Shown: one piece after another, positions 38,809 through 46,870 of the stretch
How the letters are laid out: the number at the start of each line of letters is the position of its first letter
Numbering within the stretch: the first letter of the stretch is position 1
From: Burkholderia sp. NRF60-BP8
GTDB lineage: Bacteria; Pseudomonadota; Gammaproteobacteria; Burkholderiales; Burkholderiaceae
Reading direction: 5' to 3'
NCBI RefSeq assembly: GCF_001522585.2
Contig: NZ_CP013373.1
Span: forward strand, 372,001 to 436,000
DNA: 64,000 nt
The notes under the pieces: generated by a model
What the model was told of the DNA's origin: nothing
Database searches by the model: none
What the model saw: only the letters and a program-made list of their open reading frames with translations
Translations under genes and position numbers: made by a program

Positions 38809-39453
38809 TTACTTTGTGGGCTTGTGGTAGACGTTCAGAGCCATGTGTCGGACGCCATAGTTCTGTCCTGAGTCGTGTTGGATATCGGTCGCGAACGCCA
38901 ACCGTTGGCGTATTCCTGACCACTCGAATGCAGCACCAATACCGTTCTGATGGAGGTGCTCTGACCACGAATTCATGCGATCAACTGCATTCTTCGACTG
39001 GACGTAGACCAAAATCCCGCCCTTATTATTTTCGGGGCGGGCGTTGCTGTAGCGTTCAGTGAGTTGTAACCATCCTCCCCAAAGGTAAGCAGGGCCATTG
39101 TCGATCTTGGCTTCGCCCAACCACTTGAAGTTTGGTTTCCAGCGACTTTCAACTACAACGTCGCAATGACCGCCATTGTCTGGATCGTGGTTCGCAATGT
39201 ACCCAACCGTCTTGAGTTGACCCACGATTGCAATGGTGATCGCGTCTTCGCTCGCCTCGCAATAGTGGCTCTTATTGTCTTCGAGCCGGCCGAAGATCTC
39301 ATCGAGATCGTCATGCAACACCGAAACGAACTCGGCGTAAGTGTCCGCCGCCGCCCGCTCTAGAGCGCGATCTCCATAGGACGCGAGGCGCAAGAGTGCT
39401 CTGGCAGTACGCACATCCACGCGCTGCCCCCCTGCAAGTTCGTTGTCGCTCAT
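38809..39453 (-). CDS. Unknown protein with PD-(D/E)XK-like nuclease motif
   Basis: The 214-residue protein is the third gene of a leftward operon; its ATG overlaps the preceding stop by four bases. I recognise no named family. Residues 94-118 fit the PD-(D/E)XK nuclease core: Asp98 in GHCDVVVES, a short loop, then Glu114 and Lys116 in WLGEAKI, with an acidic helix before it (EASEDAITIAIVG, Glu67 and Glu69). A strand GGILVYVQ follows, as expected for the fold. Such cores occur in restriction and defence nucleases. A catalytic role is inferred from the motif only. Base composition is lower in GC than the core genes. Confidence 0.8.
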   Translation of the reverse strand: MSDNELAGGQRVDVRTARALLRLASYGDRALERAAADTYAEFVSVLHDDLDEIFGRLEDNKSHYCEASEDAITIAIVGQLKTVGYIANHDPDNGGHCDVVVESRWKPNFKWLGEAKIDNGPAYLWGGWLQLTERYSNARPENNKGGILVYVQSKNAVDRMNSWSEHLHQNGIGAAFEWSGIRQRLAFATDIQHDSGQNYGVRHMALNVYHKPTK

Positions 39454-39866
39454 ACCGGTGCTGTGAGCTCCTTTGCAAGGTCAGACGGAGCAAAGGAAAG
39501 GAAAATTCGAGTTTCGAACTCCTTGTCTGGCTCACCGGTCATGGGATGGAAGAACTCTCCGTTATTAAGTGTGTACTTAATTTCTGAATTGGGTAGTTCG
39601 AATACCTGGTCGTCTTCGTCTATGTACTCATAGACTGGGTCGAGCAGGTGTAGATCGTGACCAATCAGATACTGGACAACTCCGGCCACAACGGTTTGGT
39701 CTGCAATCGAACGCTTCTCAGCCATCTGTTGGATCAGCCCGAACGAAATTCGATTCGTCTCCCGAGCTCGATGCGCGAGAAAATCGACGAGCGCGCCGCA
39801 CAGAACGCCCTCAGGGCGGTCCTGCCAGACGTCCTTAACGCGATCTAGCGCCTCGTCGATTCGCAT
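39450..39866 (-). CDS. Unknown protein, middle gene of the island operon
   Basis: The 138-residue acidic protein starts at the ATG at 39866 (MRIDEALDRV), five bases after the stop of the upstream gene; the frame is open 21 codons further but there overlaps that gene. It is probably mostly helical in the first 90 residues (ALVDFLAHRARETNRIS, IADQTVVAGVVQYLIGHDLH), then beta-rich. No known motif is seen. Overlap with the nuclease-like gene suggests the two products act together, perhaps as regulator or partner subunit. Confidence 0.78.
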   Translation of the reverse strand: MRIDEALDRVKDVWQDRPEGVLCGALVDFLAHRARETNRISFGLIQQMAEKRSIADQTVVAGVVQYLIGHDLHLLDPVYEYIDEDDQVFELPNSEIKYTLNNGEFFHPMTGEPDKEFETRIFLSFAPSDLAKELTAPV

Positions 39867-39871
39867 GATGG

Positions 39872-40954
39872 TCAGCAATGGTTGAGCAGTGTGTCGATGG
39901 TTTGCCGGAACAAGTCTTCTGTAAGGCAACCGTCCACAACCGCAAGGTACAGTTCACCTTTCGGCTTTGAAAGCTCCCGGAAGTTTCCGGGCAGCGACAG
40001 CGTAGGCAAGATCTCGCCGAACTTCTTAGTAGAGTCGCCGAACTTAACAGATATCTTGAACGGCGTGATGTTCGGGACCGCAACTTTGCCGCCCTTGTGA
40101 AACAGCTCTTTCCGCAAGTCCGAATCTCGATCGCGCATACGCTCGGTCTTGACCGAGTTCGTCGGGGTCTCGAAGCCAAGCTCGACAACACGGCCTGCCT
40201 TCGCATCGGAGTATAGGCTATGGATCGCGGGAAAAAAATTGACCCGATTGCCTAGCAACGGAGCGCCGCCTGGTCCATGAACGAGTGCGTTAAGCTCGTT
40301 TGTGAGCTGTTGGGCGCAGATTTCGCCGAATTCGATGTTGTTTGTGCTCGGTACATCGAGCCGAAGTTCCACTCTCTTGCCATTCGGCGAGACCACGACC
40401 GCATCTGCGCACTGCTTGAAGATCTTGCGGACGACGATGAATTCGTCGAACCCGGCAAACGCCTTTTGAACTGCCTCCGAAACTTCGTCCTGCCTGTACT
40501 TGATACGCTCATCGATGTACCGGCCGGACAGAAAAGTCAACGCGATAGACCCATCGTCGAGCTCTGACCGTCCCGTGAAAGTAGGTCGAGTGGGGATGTC
40601 TGCGAGCTCCGAATCGGACAGGAAATAGGGGAACCGTTGCGAAGCTGTGGTTTTCGCAGGCTTCGCCTTGCTCACCAAGTTCCAAAGCACTTCGCGATCG
40701 GCTTTGGCTGGCTGGTGAACGCGAATGTAGCGTTCACCACCGACCAACTGATCCGCATACAGTCCACTCAGCAGAGGATTGAGTTTTGCCAACGGCAACC
40801 CGACGACGCCGGCAAGTACGTCTCTTCGGAAGAGATCCCAGCTACGGTTCGGGATCCCACCGCCGCCCTCGACAACGGCCCTAACGTACCCGAACTTCGT
40901 TGCCTTTCTCAAATTTGAGATAAGCTGCTCGACTGTTTCCGTATCTTTGCTCAT
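39872..40954 (-). CDS. Unknown protein with possible winged-helix N-terminus, first gene of the island operon
   Basis: The 360-residue protein opens the leftward operon. Residues about 20-80 could form a winged helix (FRRDVLAGVVGLPLAKLNPL, then LYADQLVGGERYIRV). The remainder, with strands such as SIALTFLSGRYIDERIKY and KRVELRLDVPST and a C-terminal VDGCLTEDLFRQTIDTLL, matches nothing I know. It may bind DNA or another ligand and direct the nuclease-like protein. The start ATG at 40954 is followed upstream by a 7-bp inverted repeat at 40993-41014. Confidence 0.8.
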   Translation of the reverse strand: MSKDTETVEQLISNLRKATKFGYVRAVVEGGGGIPNRSWDLFRRDVLAGVVGLPLAKLNPLLSGLYADQLVGGERYIRVHQPAKADREVLWNLVSKAKPAKTTASQRFPYFLSDSELADIPTRPTFTGRSELDDGSIALTFLSGRYIDERIKYRQDEVSEAVQKAFAGFDEFIVVRKIFKQCADAVVVSPNGKRVELRLDVPSTNNIEFGEICAQQLTNELNALVHGPGGAPLLGNRVNFFPAIHSLYSDAKAGRVVELGFETPTNSVKTERMRDRDSDLRKELFHKGGKVAVPNITPFKISVKFGDSTKKFGEILPTLSLPGNFRELSKPKGELYLAVVDGCLTEDLFRQTIDTLLNHC

Positions 40955-40992
40955 ATTTTGTATTGTTGTTCAGCGTGTGAAATGTTTCTGAC

Positions 40993-41014
40993 GCACTCTG
41001 AGAGGCAAGAGTGC
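40993..41014. promoter_or_regulatory. Inverted repeat upstream of the island operon
   Basis: GCACTCT (40993-40999) pairs with AGAGTGC (41008-41014), 38 bases before the start codon of the 360-residue gene. Its place suggests an operator. No clear promoter boxes were found; the rest of 40955-41166 holds nothing else I can name. Confidence 0.4.
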
Positions 41015-41166
41015 GGTTGCTTTGGAAACCAAGCCAGTATCAACGCACAACCCAAACAAGTAGGCAACGTTGGTTCCAGGTGCTCGCGATTGTATCAGGC
41101 GGCAAAAAATATGTGTTTGCAAAGCTGTTTTACTGGCGCTGAATCAAGGAGACAAAAAAGAAAATA

Positions 41167-41562
41167 TCAGCGTGTCGGTGTCACCTTCTTTCCACGCGTG
41201 CGAACGTAATGCTCCGTCATTGAAACATTGCCGTGGCCCAACAGAGCTTGAGCTGACCTCAAATCATCGGATGATTCTTTGTCGGTTGCCGCTTTGGCTC
41301 GCAGGTCGCGAAACTGGAAATCATTTTTCTTGATTCCTGTGGCGTCACGTGCGCGGTCAAATCTGAACCGTAGTGCCGCTTGCCCCAAAGGCTTGCCGTG
41401 TTCGTCGACGATCAACCGAGTTGACCTTGGATTGTGCGCGGTCTTTCTTAGGGAAAGCTCACCAAGTAACTTTGCGAGTTCGCCGACCACTTCAATGGCC
41501 GGAATACGCGTTCTGGCTCGCCACCGGCCTGACGGATGCTGCCAACGGGCATGTGTCGCCAC
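41167..41562 (-). pseudogene. Truncated tyrosine recombinase (phage-type integrase), C-terminal part
   Basis: About 131 codons match the C-terminal catalytic region of Burkholderia phage-type integrases: RSTRLIVDEHGKPLGQAALR, then FRDLRAKAATD with the second arginine, LLGHGNVSMTEHYVRTR with Gly-His and the nucleophile Tyr119. The N-terminal arm-binding and core-binding domains and the first catalytic arginine are missing. The 5' break lies next to an IS21-type fragment (junction between 41563 and 41587), so an insertion-deletion event probably removed them. It was likely the integrase that placed the island in the tRNA gene. Confidence 0.85.
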
Positions 41563-41586
41563 CTATGCGCGCAGAGATTCGATCAA

Positions 41587-42020
41587 GTAGCTCCCGTCGT
41601 AGCCAGCGGCACGCAACTCCTCCTACATCTGCGTTGCAGTCCGCCGATCCCGTTTCGGCCGGCGTGAGTCAGCAATCAACCACTGACGCAGTTGCTCCGC
41701 CCAAGCGTCGATGACACTCTTGCTTGCACGTTTCGGATACTTTGGCTCGCCAGTGGATGGCTCTCGAAGCCATCGTCGAATCGTGTTTCTGGACAGCCCT
41801 GTACGTCGAGAAATGTCCCGGAGAGGGACGCCATCGCGGAAGTGCATCCGCCGTATTTTGGCCAACATGCTCACCGTAATCACTCCGGTTCTCCTGCTTG
41901 GCGTCCCAAGCAGGTATTCGAACATGTGGGTCAATTTTCGATGAAAAAACTTGCTGCAAACGGGTCACTTTTGGTCGGCTATCAACATATACGCAACAGA
42001 TATGTGACCCTTTTATCTGG
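41587..42020 (-). mobile_element. IS21-family insertion sequence remnant (left end)
   Basis: The segment holds the left end of an IS21-type element read leftward. Repeated GTGACCC/TTGACCC motifs appear in the end region (about 41930-42010), followed by the start of an istA transposase frame. The rest of istA, all of istB and the right end are absent. Confidence 0.7.
41623..41934 (-). pseudogene. istA: IstA-type transposase N-terminal fragment
   Basis: About 103 codons match the N-terminal helix-turn-helix of IS21-family IstA (MLAKIRRMHFRDGVPLRDIS then RRTGLSRNTIRRWLREP). A TAG at 41623-41625 interrupts the frame where a tyrosine codon is expected; twelve further codons (EELRAAGYDGSY) still match before similarity ends at 41587. 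The DDE catalytic domain is lost. Confidence 0.8.
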
Positions 42021-42151
42021 CTGAGTGCTAAACACAAAATCACAAATCTGGCGACTGGACCGTTGCATCCTGGTCAGGATATCGGACCTCACCACGGGCT
42101 GAACTTTGAGCATACAATTTCCCGAGAACCAAGCACAATCTCCCTAAATGT

Positions 42152-42964
42152 ATGTTCAAAAACCGCCTGCCGCCGACGCTCAGAAAAATTGGATTCACGG
42201 TAGTAACGTCCGATAAGCGCGGTTTTTTTGAGCGAGCAGACCCAATCGCTAGACATCCGATCACCTTGACGATCGTTGCGTTCATATTTTCTGGACTCGT
42301 TGGAACATGGCTTTCTGAGCGTTATCAACAGGAGCAGCGTCAACAGGAAGCAATGCGGAAAAATATGGATGAAGTTCGTCTGTCAATTGATACAACAAAT
42401 CAGGCATTTGACGAATTTCTCGACGCGGCGTCAACATTGAGCGACGATTTAACGTCGGGCGCAGACGATAAGCGCGTTGAGGAGGATCGAGAGGTTTTTT
42501 TTAAGGCGAAGCGGAGCCTTAACAGTAAGCTGGCAATTGAGACTCCTCGCATACGACAGGCCATGCCCCTTGGGATAGGTGGTGCGTTCGAGCTTAGTAC
42601 TAGCCTTATGCGTATCGGTGCCGCGCGAATTACGGATTGTATTAATTACGGGAAGGTGGTCGATGTTATAAGTGCCGGGGTGACTCGGAAAAAAGTTGAA
42701 TGCCAAAACGCTAGTAAAATTTTCTCTATCAAGTATGTCGATGAGCAGATCGCCAAGGTAACAATATGTGTCGCGGAATTTTATTATGCTGTTCGCCCTA
42801 GTCCATTTGATGATCTTCATCCTGAGCGGATCGTTAATAATGTTGGTCGGGCTGTCGGCGGCATTGGTTCGACCTGCAATGGTGTGACAATGTTGGGTTT
42901 GTCTTATGACCAAACATACGGGAAATATAAAACCCCCAGCCGGGGAGGTGAATTGGCTAATTGA
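42152..42964 (+). CDS. Membrane-anchored protein of unknown function
   Basis: The 270-residue protein has one clear membrane segment at about residues 36-54 (ITLTIVAFIFSGLVGTWL), then a hydrophilic helical stretch (ERYQQEQRQQEAMRKNMDEV) likely to form a coiled coil, and a globular C-terminal part with several cysteines. I do not recognise it. Codon use is strikingly AT-rich compared with core genes, indicating transfer. It lies on the opposite strand to the island operon, with the IS remnant between. Its promoter should lie in 42020-42150. Confidence 0.75.
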   Translation: MFKNRLPPTLRKIGFTVVTSDKRGFFERADPIARHPITLTIVAFIFSGLVGTWLSERYQQEQRQQEAMRKNMDEVRLSIDTTNQAFDEFLDAASTLSDDLTSGADDKRVEEDREVFFKAKRSLNSKLAIETPRIRQAMPLGIGGAFELSTSLMRIGAARITDCINYGKVVDVISAGVTRKKVECQNASKIFSIKYVDEQIAKVTICVAEFYYAVRPSPFDDLHPERIVNNVGRAVGGIGSTCNGVTMLGLSYDQTYGKYKTPSRGGELAN

Positions 42965-43211
42965 CAACTCCGATACGTTGTTTGGCGATCTGTTTGAAAA
43001 AAGAGAGTGAACAGATTTTCGATTCTGCCGGTGATGCCGATCCTCGGTTCGATGGTCCGAAACCGTCCGAGCGCCGGCGCGGAGGGGCCGCGTGCTGTTC
43101 TACAACCAAAGTTGACGCCTTGTCGGCACTGCGTTTCAGCGCTCCCCTTGCGGCGTCTATGTAGAATGAATTTTCATCTAACACCTTGATTTTCCAATAT
43201 TCATCCGGAGC
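42965..43211. other. Island right end without a supported gene
   Basis: The 247 bases before attR contain one copy of GTTCTACAA at 43097-43105. A 99-codon leftward frame runs through here but starts inside the tRNA-derived repeat, so I do not call it. Confidence 0.5.
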
Positions 43212-43250
43212 TTTGTAATCATCAGGTGGCGGGTTCGAGTCCTGCAGCCG
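43212..43250 (+). repeat. attR direct repeat (tRNA-Thr 3' fragment)
   Basis: Perfect 39-bp copy of 38646-38684. Directly after it one G of the acceptor stem is missing (GCCGCACCA against GCCGGCACCA), so this displaced end has begun to drift. It marks the right junction. Confidence 0.93.
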
Positions 43251-43262
43251 CACCACATTGAA

Positions 43263-43303
43263 CGAAGGGCCGGGAGATTTGTTCTCCCGGCCCTTCGTCT
43301 TTT
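43263..43303 (+). terminator. Ancestral tRNA-Thr terminator
   Basis: A 14-bp perfect stem (43263-43276 with 43284-43297) is followed by TCTTTT. It was probably the original terminator of the tRNA gene, displaced by the island. Confidence 0.8.
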
Positions 43304-43929
43304 CTGGCGCACTTCTCGCGTCTCGAGAGAATCAATTCGGCTGCACTATTGCGTCTGACCAACGCATGCAGAAGAGCAAGTAGGGTTCTCGGATGTCCAG
43401 GATTGCGTTGTCGTTGTCCGATTCGAACAGAACTTTGGGTTGCCCATCGCTCGCGCATCGGGCTATGTGACGACAAGCTCTCGACGTGCTCGAACCCGAC
43501 GGCGTTAAACCTACGCCAATGCGTCCGATGCGGTTGAGCAATTGCGAAAGGCAAAGCGAAGCCGGGGCGGCTCCACGAACAGTTCACGCAGGACTGACGC
43601 AGTTTTTCGATTCTGCTCGAAGTCCATGCTCGACGTGCGACCACGCATATCAGTTGCAGCACGCTCCCTGTGGTGGACGGCTGCCGTCGTTTCGCCCCCG
43701 TTTCGCTGTCACGCCCGCGTCACGGTGCACCCCTAACGTTACGTTCCCGTCGCGGCGACCTTGCCCGATCGCGACCGCGCAACCTGCAGGCGACGACGTG
43801 CCCGCGTCGCAGGCAGACCACCGGGATCTCGCTCCCGGCGCTGCAGCGATCATGCATCGCGCCATTTCCTTCGAAAACACGATCGACGCCGGTTCGGACC
43901 GGATCGCGGACGATCAGGAGACACGAACC
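43304..43929. other. Intergenic region without a supported gene
   Basis: About 625 bases hold only short frames. A leftward frame at 43332-43541 ends with natural-looking sequence (GQPKVLFESDNDNAILDIRE) and may be a gene remnant, but it has no ribosome site or recognisable domain. The last 200 bases should hold the promoter of the 67-residue gene. Confidence 0.4.
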
Positions 43930-44133
43930 ATGCTGAGCCCGCATGAATTCTCGATGCTGCTGCGCATTGCACGTGCGCCGGACAGTGTCGATCAATCGAA
44001 TCCCGCTTTCGCCGTGCTGGTCGAGAAGCGGTTGGTGGACCCGACGCAGGTGCGCGTGAATGCGGTGGCCGTGCGTCCGGCGCTGACGCCGATCGGCCAG
44101 ATGCTGCTCGCGCGCTTCGACGAAGCGGCTTGA
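43930..44133 (+). CDS. Small hypothetical protein
   Basis: A 67-residue protein (MLSPHEFSMLLRIARAPDSV to LLARFDEAA) whose ATG at 43930 has a good AGGAGA site 9 bases upstream. The same frame is open back to 43486 but the upstream residues look non-coding. The pattern of a short helical start and a C-terminal LTPIGQMLLARF suggests a small winged-helix-like fold. No family is recognised. Confidence 0.6.
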   Translation: MLSPHEFSMLLRIARAPDSVDQSNPAFAVLVEKRLVDPTQVRVNAVAVRPALTPIGQMLLARFDEAA

Positions 44134-44192
44134 GGAGACGCGTCACGCCTTCGTCGACATGACCGGCGCGACGCGTCGAAGCGCCCGATCGC

Positions 44193-44993
44193 TTACTGCG
44201 CGACCGGCACCGTCACGTCGCTGCCGAACCAGTGCGTCGAGATCTTCTTCAGCGTGCCGTCCTTGCGCAGCGACTCGAGCGCGTCGTTGATCGCCTTCTC
44301 GAACTTCGGGTTGCCCTTGCGGAACGGGATCGCCATTTCCTGCTTGCCGCCGTTCAGCACCGCCCCCGCGCGCAGCGGCAGGTTCGACGTCTTGATCATG
44401 TACGGCAGCATCAAGCGGTCGTCGAGCGTCGCCTCGATGCGGCCCGCGGCGAGATCGCGCAGCTTCTCCGGCGCGCCCGGATACGTCTGCACCTCGATAC
44501 CCGGCACGGTGCGCGCCATCTGGTCGTAGTTGGTGCCGAGCGTCACGCCGAGCTTCTTGCCCTTGAAATCGTCGAGCGACTTGAAGTTGCGCGTGTCGTC
44601 CTTGCGCTGGATCAGCTGCGCGGCCGAGTACGTGTACGGTTCGCTGAAGTCGAGTGCTTCCTTGCGCTGCGGCGTGATCGTGACCTGGTTGACGATCACG
44701 TCGAACTTGCCGGCCTGCAGGCCGGCGATGATGCCGCTCCATTCGGTCGGGATGAACTGCGTCTTCACGCCGAGCTTGCCGGCGACGGCGTTCGCGACGT
44801 CGACGTCGAAGCCCTCGAGCTGGCCGGACGTGCCGCGCGAATTGAACGGCGGATACGTGCCCTCGAGGCCGACGCGCAGCACGCCGGCTTTCTTCACGGA
44901 ATCGAGCAGGTCGTCCGCGTGCGCGGCGACGGCCGTGAAGCCGAGGGCCGACGCGAGCAGCAGGCCCGACAACAGGAACTTCGAACGTTTCAT
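44193..44993 (-). CDS. Amino-acid ABC transporter substrate-binding protein
   Basis: The 266-residue periplasmic protein has a signal peptide (MKRSKFLLSGLLLASALGFT, cleaved after AHA) and the family 3 binding-protein pattern (VLRVGLEGTYPPFNSRG, EGFDVDVANAVAGKLG, LGVTLGTNYDQ). It resembles cystine/polar amino-acid binding proteins. The ATG at 44993 gives the signal peptide; the open frame upstream does not. No permease or ATPase gene is adjacent, so it works with components encoded elsewhere. Confidence 0.9.
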   Translation of the reverse strand: MKRSKFLLSGLLLASALGFTAVAAHADDLLDSVKKAGVLRVGLEGTYPPFNSRGTSGQLEGFDVDVANAVAGKLGVKTQFIPTEWSGIIAGLQAGKFDVIVNQVTITPQRKEALDFSEPYTYSAAQLIQRKDDTRNFKSLDDFKGKKLGVTLGTNYDQMARTVPGIEVQTYPGAPEKLRDLAAGRIEATLDDRLMLPYMIKTSNLPLRAGAVLNGGKQEMAIPFRKGNPKFEKAINDALESLRKDGTLKKISTHWFGSDVTVPVAQ

Positions 44994-45227
44994 CGCAGAT
45001 CTCCAGTGTGCAGCGTGGGGTAATGAGCGCCGGGCGCGGTCGGGCCCGGCTGAGCCGAAATACGGGCACGTAGACACTACTCGCAACCGTGCCTTACCGG
45101 AAGTCGAAGTGGCCCTGATTGCAATCGATTTCACGAAAAACCGGTGACGTGCTCGCGCAGGCCGAATAATCTGACGAAAATAGTGCGCCGGAGGGCGCCG
45201 AAATCATCGGGCCGGGAGCAGATCGAC

Positions 45228-45608
45228 ATGGATTTCAGTTTTTTCGCCGAGGTCGCGGCTTACACGTTCGAGGACGGCGTTCATGTCGTCGGCGTGGCGG
45301 ATCGCGACCCGCCGACACACTACGTGATCCTGCAGCGCGGTGCCGAAGACGACGAACGAGACGAGGCGCTCGGCCTCGGCACGTATCACATGGAAGTGTG
45401 CGAGAGCGGGGTGGCCGGCTACGGCGGTGTCGAGTCCGTCTCGTTGCGTGGAGAAATGCTGAATATCCAACTGGCGCCGGATGCGCGATGGGCGCAAGGG
45501 CTGGCGCGGGTCACGATCGTGGTGCGCGCGACGGACGGACTGGAACACGTGAAGCAGGGGTTGGCGGCGGTTTTTGCGGGAACACCGGTCACGCTGCGCA
45601 TCGACTGA
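45228..45608 (+). CDS. Imm10-like immunity protein
   Basis: The 126-residue protein resembles the Imm10 family, with the recurring pattern of an acidic DDERDEALGLGTYHMEV followed by GYGGVESVSLRGEMLNIQL. Such proteins neutralise toxins of polymorphic or contact-dependent systems in kin cells. The ATG at 45228 follows GGGAGC. No toxin gene is adjacent; three more immunity-like genes follow. Confidence 0.65.
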   Translation: MDFSFFAEVAAYTFEDGVHVVGVADRDPPTHYVILQRGAEDDERDEALGLGTYHMEVCESGVAGYGGVESVSLRGEMLNIQLAPDARWAQGLARVTIVVRATDGLEHVKQGLAAVFAGTPVTLRID

Positions 45609-45713
45609 CGCGCGCGCGGAGGCGGGCGCGCCGGGAATTGGCATAATCACGGCCTGCCGCGGGTCGCGCGCGGCCGATGCAACGCAATCAATCCGGATAC
45701 CACCGCAATACCC

Positions 45714-46031
45714 ATGTCGCTCGATTCACCTAGCGCAGTGTCGCTGCACCATATTCTCGAACGTCCCGGCGATTTCTCCGGGTGGCTTTACCTGCCGCCG
45801 ATGCCGTGGACGCTCGACACCGAGGGCGCGTTTTTCGAAGATGCCGATGACGCGCAAGCGGACGTTGCGTCTGCCATCGCGGCCCGGCCTGGCTGGAAGG
45901 TCACGCTGGACAGCGCGACGATCGAGGACATCGTGATCAACGCGCACGATCAGGTCGACGAGCCGAGCGTCGCGCAATTGCTCGACGCGTTCGTTTTCTA
46001 CGTCGAGAACGACGCGTTCATCCTGTTATGA
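45714..46031 (+). CDS. Small protein, DUF7716-like (possible immunity protein)
   Basis: The 105-residue acidic protein has GWLYLPPMPWTLDTEGAFFE, then SATIEDIVINAHDQ and a C-terminal LLDAFVFYVENDAFI. The pattern recalls a DUF family (I believe DUF7716) often found near toxin and immunity genes. It overlaps the next, Imm1-like gene by four bases, which supports a shared role. Naming is tentative. Confidence 0.55.
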   Translation: MSLDSPSAVSLHHILERPGDFSGWLYLPPMPWTLDTEGAFFEDADDAQADVASAIAARPGWKVTLDSATIEDIVINAHDQVDEPSVAQLLDAFVFYVENDAFILL

Positions 46032-46450
46032 CGACGAGCCGGCGAATGCGAACGACGATCGTGATCGAGGAAGCGATCGTCGGCAACCGGTCGCACGTGA
46101 CGGAAGCGCCGTGCGACGATCCCGCGCTGGCGATCGCGGCCGTCGAACGACTGAATGGCCGCGATCGCTCGACCGTCGCCTTCGACGCGAGCGACGCAAC
46201 GGTGATGACGATCGGCGGTGGCCACGACGGTCGATACGTCGTCTTCATCGCATCGGAGATCGACGCAGCGTTGCTGACCCTGACGACGCCCGAGGCGCCG
46301 GCAGATGAAACGATCGAACTCGTGGCAGGCGGGCAGCGAGGCACCTATCCGGCGCGGCAGTGCGTTGACCGCGCGACGGCGGCGCAGGCGGCTGCCCATT
46401 TCGTATCGACCGGCGGCGCCGATCCGCGGTTGTGCTGGCAACCCGGCTGA
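46028..46450 (+). CDS. Imm1-like immunity protein
   Basis: The 140-residue protein matches the Imm1 pattern: an early LNGRDRSTVAF, the glycine-rich VMTIGGGHDGRYVVFI, IELVAGGQRGTYPARQCVD and a C-terminal AAQAAAHFVSTGGADPRLCW. Imm1 proteins protect against nuclease or deaminase-type toxins of several delivery systems. The start at 46028 overlaps the preceding stop; an ATG at 46046 is an alternative. Confidence 0.7.
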   Translation: MTTSRRMRTTIVIEEAIVGNRSHVTEAPCDDPALAIAAVERLNGRDRSTVAFDASDATVMTIGGGHDGRYVVFIASEIDAALLTLTTPEAPADETIELVAGGQRGTYPARQCVDRATAAQAAAHFVSTGGADPRLCWQPG

Positions 46451-46478
46451 CTCGCCGCAAGACAGGAAGAAAACGAAC

Positions 46479-46814
46479 ATGGCCGACGATCCGGCAGCGC
46501 TGCGCGCACAACAGGATGCCGTTTGCGCACGTTACGGGCTGCATGCCGTCGAACCGGAAGACATGGTTGCCGTCGCGCTGTCGACGCTCGGGCGCATGCC
46601 CGTCTACGGCACGCGCATCGCGCTGTCCGAAGGCGACAACGTCGGCTGGTTCTTCCATTGCGGCGAATACAGCGACGCCGCCGACTTCTATCAGCCCGTG
46701 CACGCCGCGCACTTGTCGACCTGCCTGCCATGGGTTCTGCCTTATCTGCGGTTGCCGCCAGGCGCACGCTTCATCATCGACGATGCCGGCTACGAAGACG
46801 TCTGGATGGCGTGA
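46479..46814 (+). CDS. Immunity-type protein (Imm33-like)
   Basis: The 111-residue protein ends LPYLRLPPGARFIIDDAGYE then DVWMA and has GWFFHCGEYSDAADFYQPVH in the middle, a pattern I associate with Imm33-type or related immunity proteins. It is the fourth of a same-strand row of small acidic proteins ending at the T6SS cluster. A terminator separates it from tssL. Confidence 0.5.
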   Translation: MADDPAALRAQQDAVCARYGLHAVEPEDMVAVALSTLGRMPVYGTRIALSEGDNVGWFFHCGEYSDAADFYQPVHAAHLSTCLPWVLPYLRLPPGARFIIDDAGYEDVWMA

Positions 46815-46870
46815 CGAATCGGTACGCCGTCGGTCTTCTTCAGTTGTCCGGACAAAGCCGACAGAAGCGA

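Noticed and set aside
42957..43256. Leftward 99-codon frame across the right end of the island
   Set aside because: It starts inside the tRNA-derived repeat, lacks a ribosome site and has no family resemblance. The tRNA fragment explains the first part.
43222..43662. Leftward 146-codon frame downstream of attR
   Set aside because: Its end reads through the tRNA fragment (the common spurious AGLEPAT ending) and the rest is low-quality; no ribosome site.
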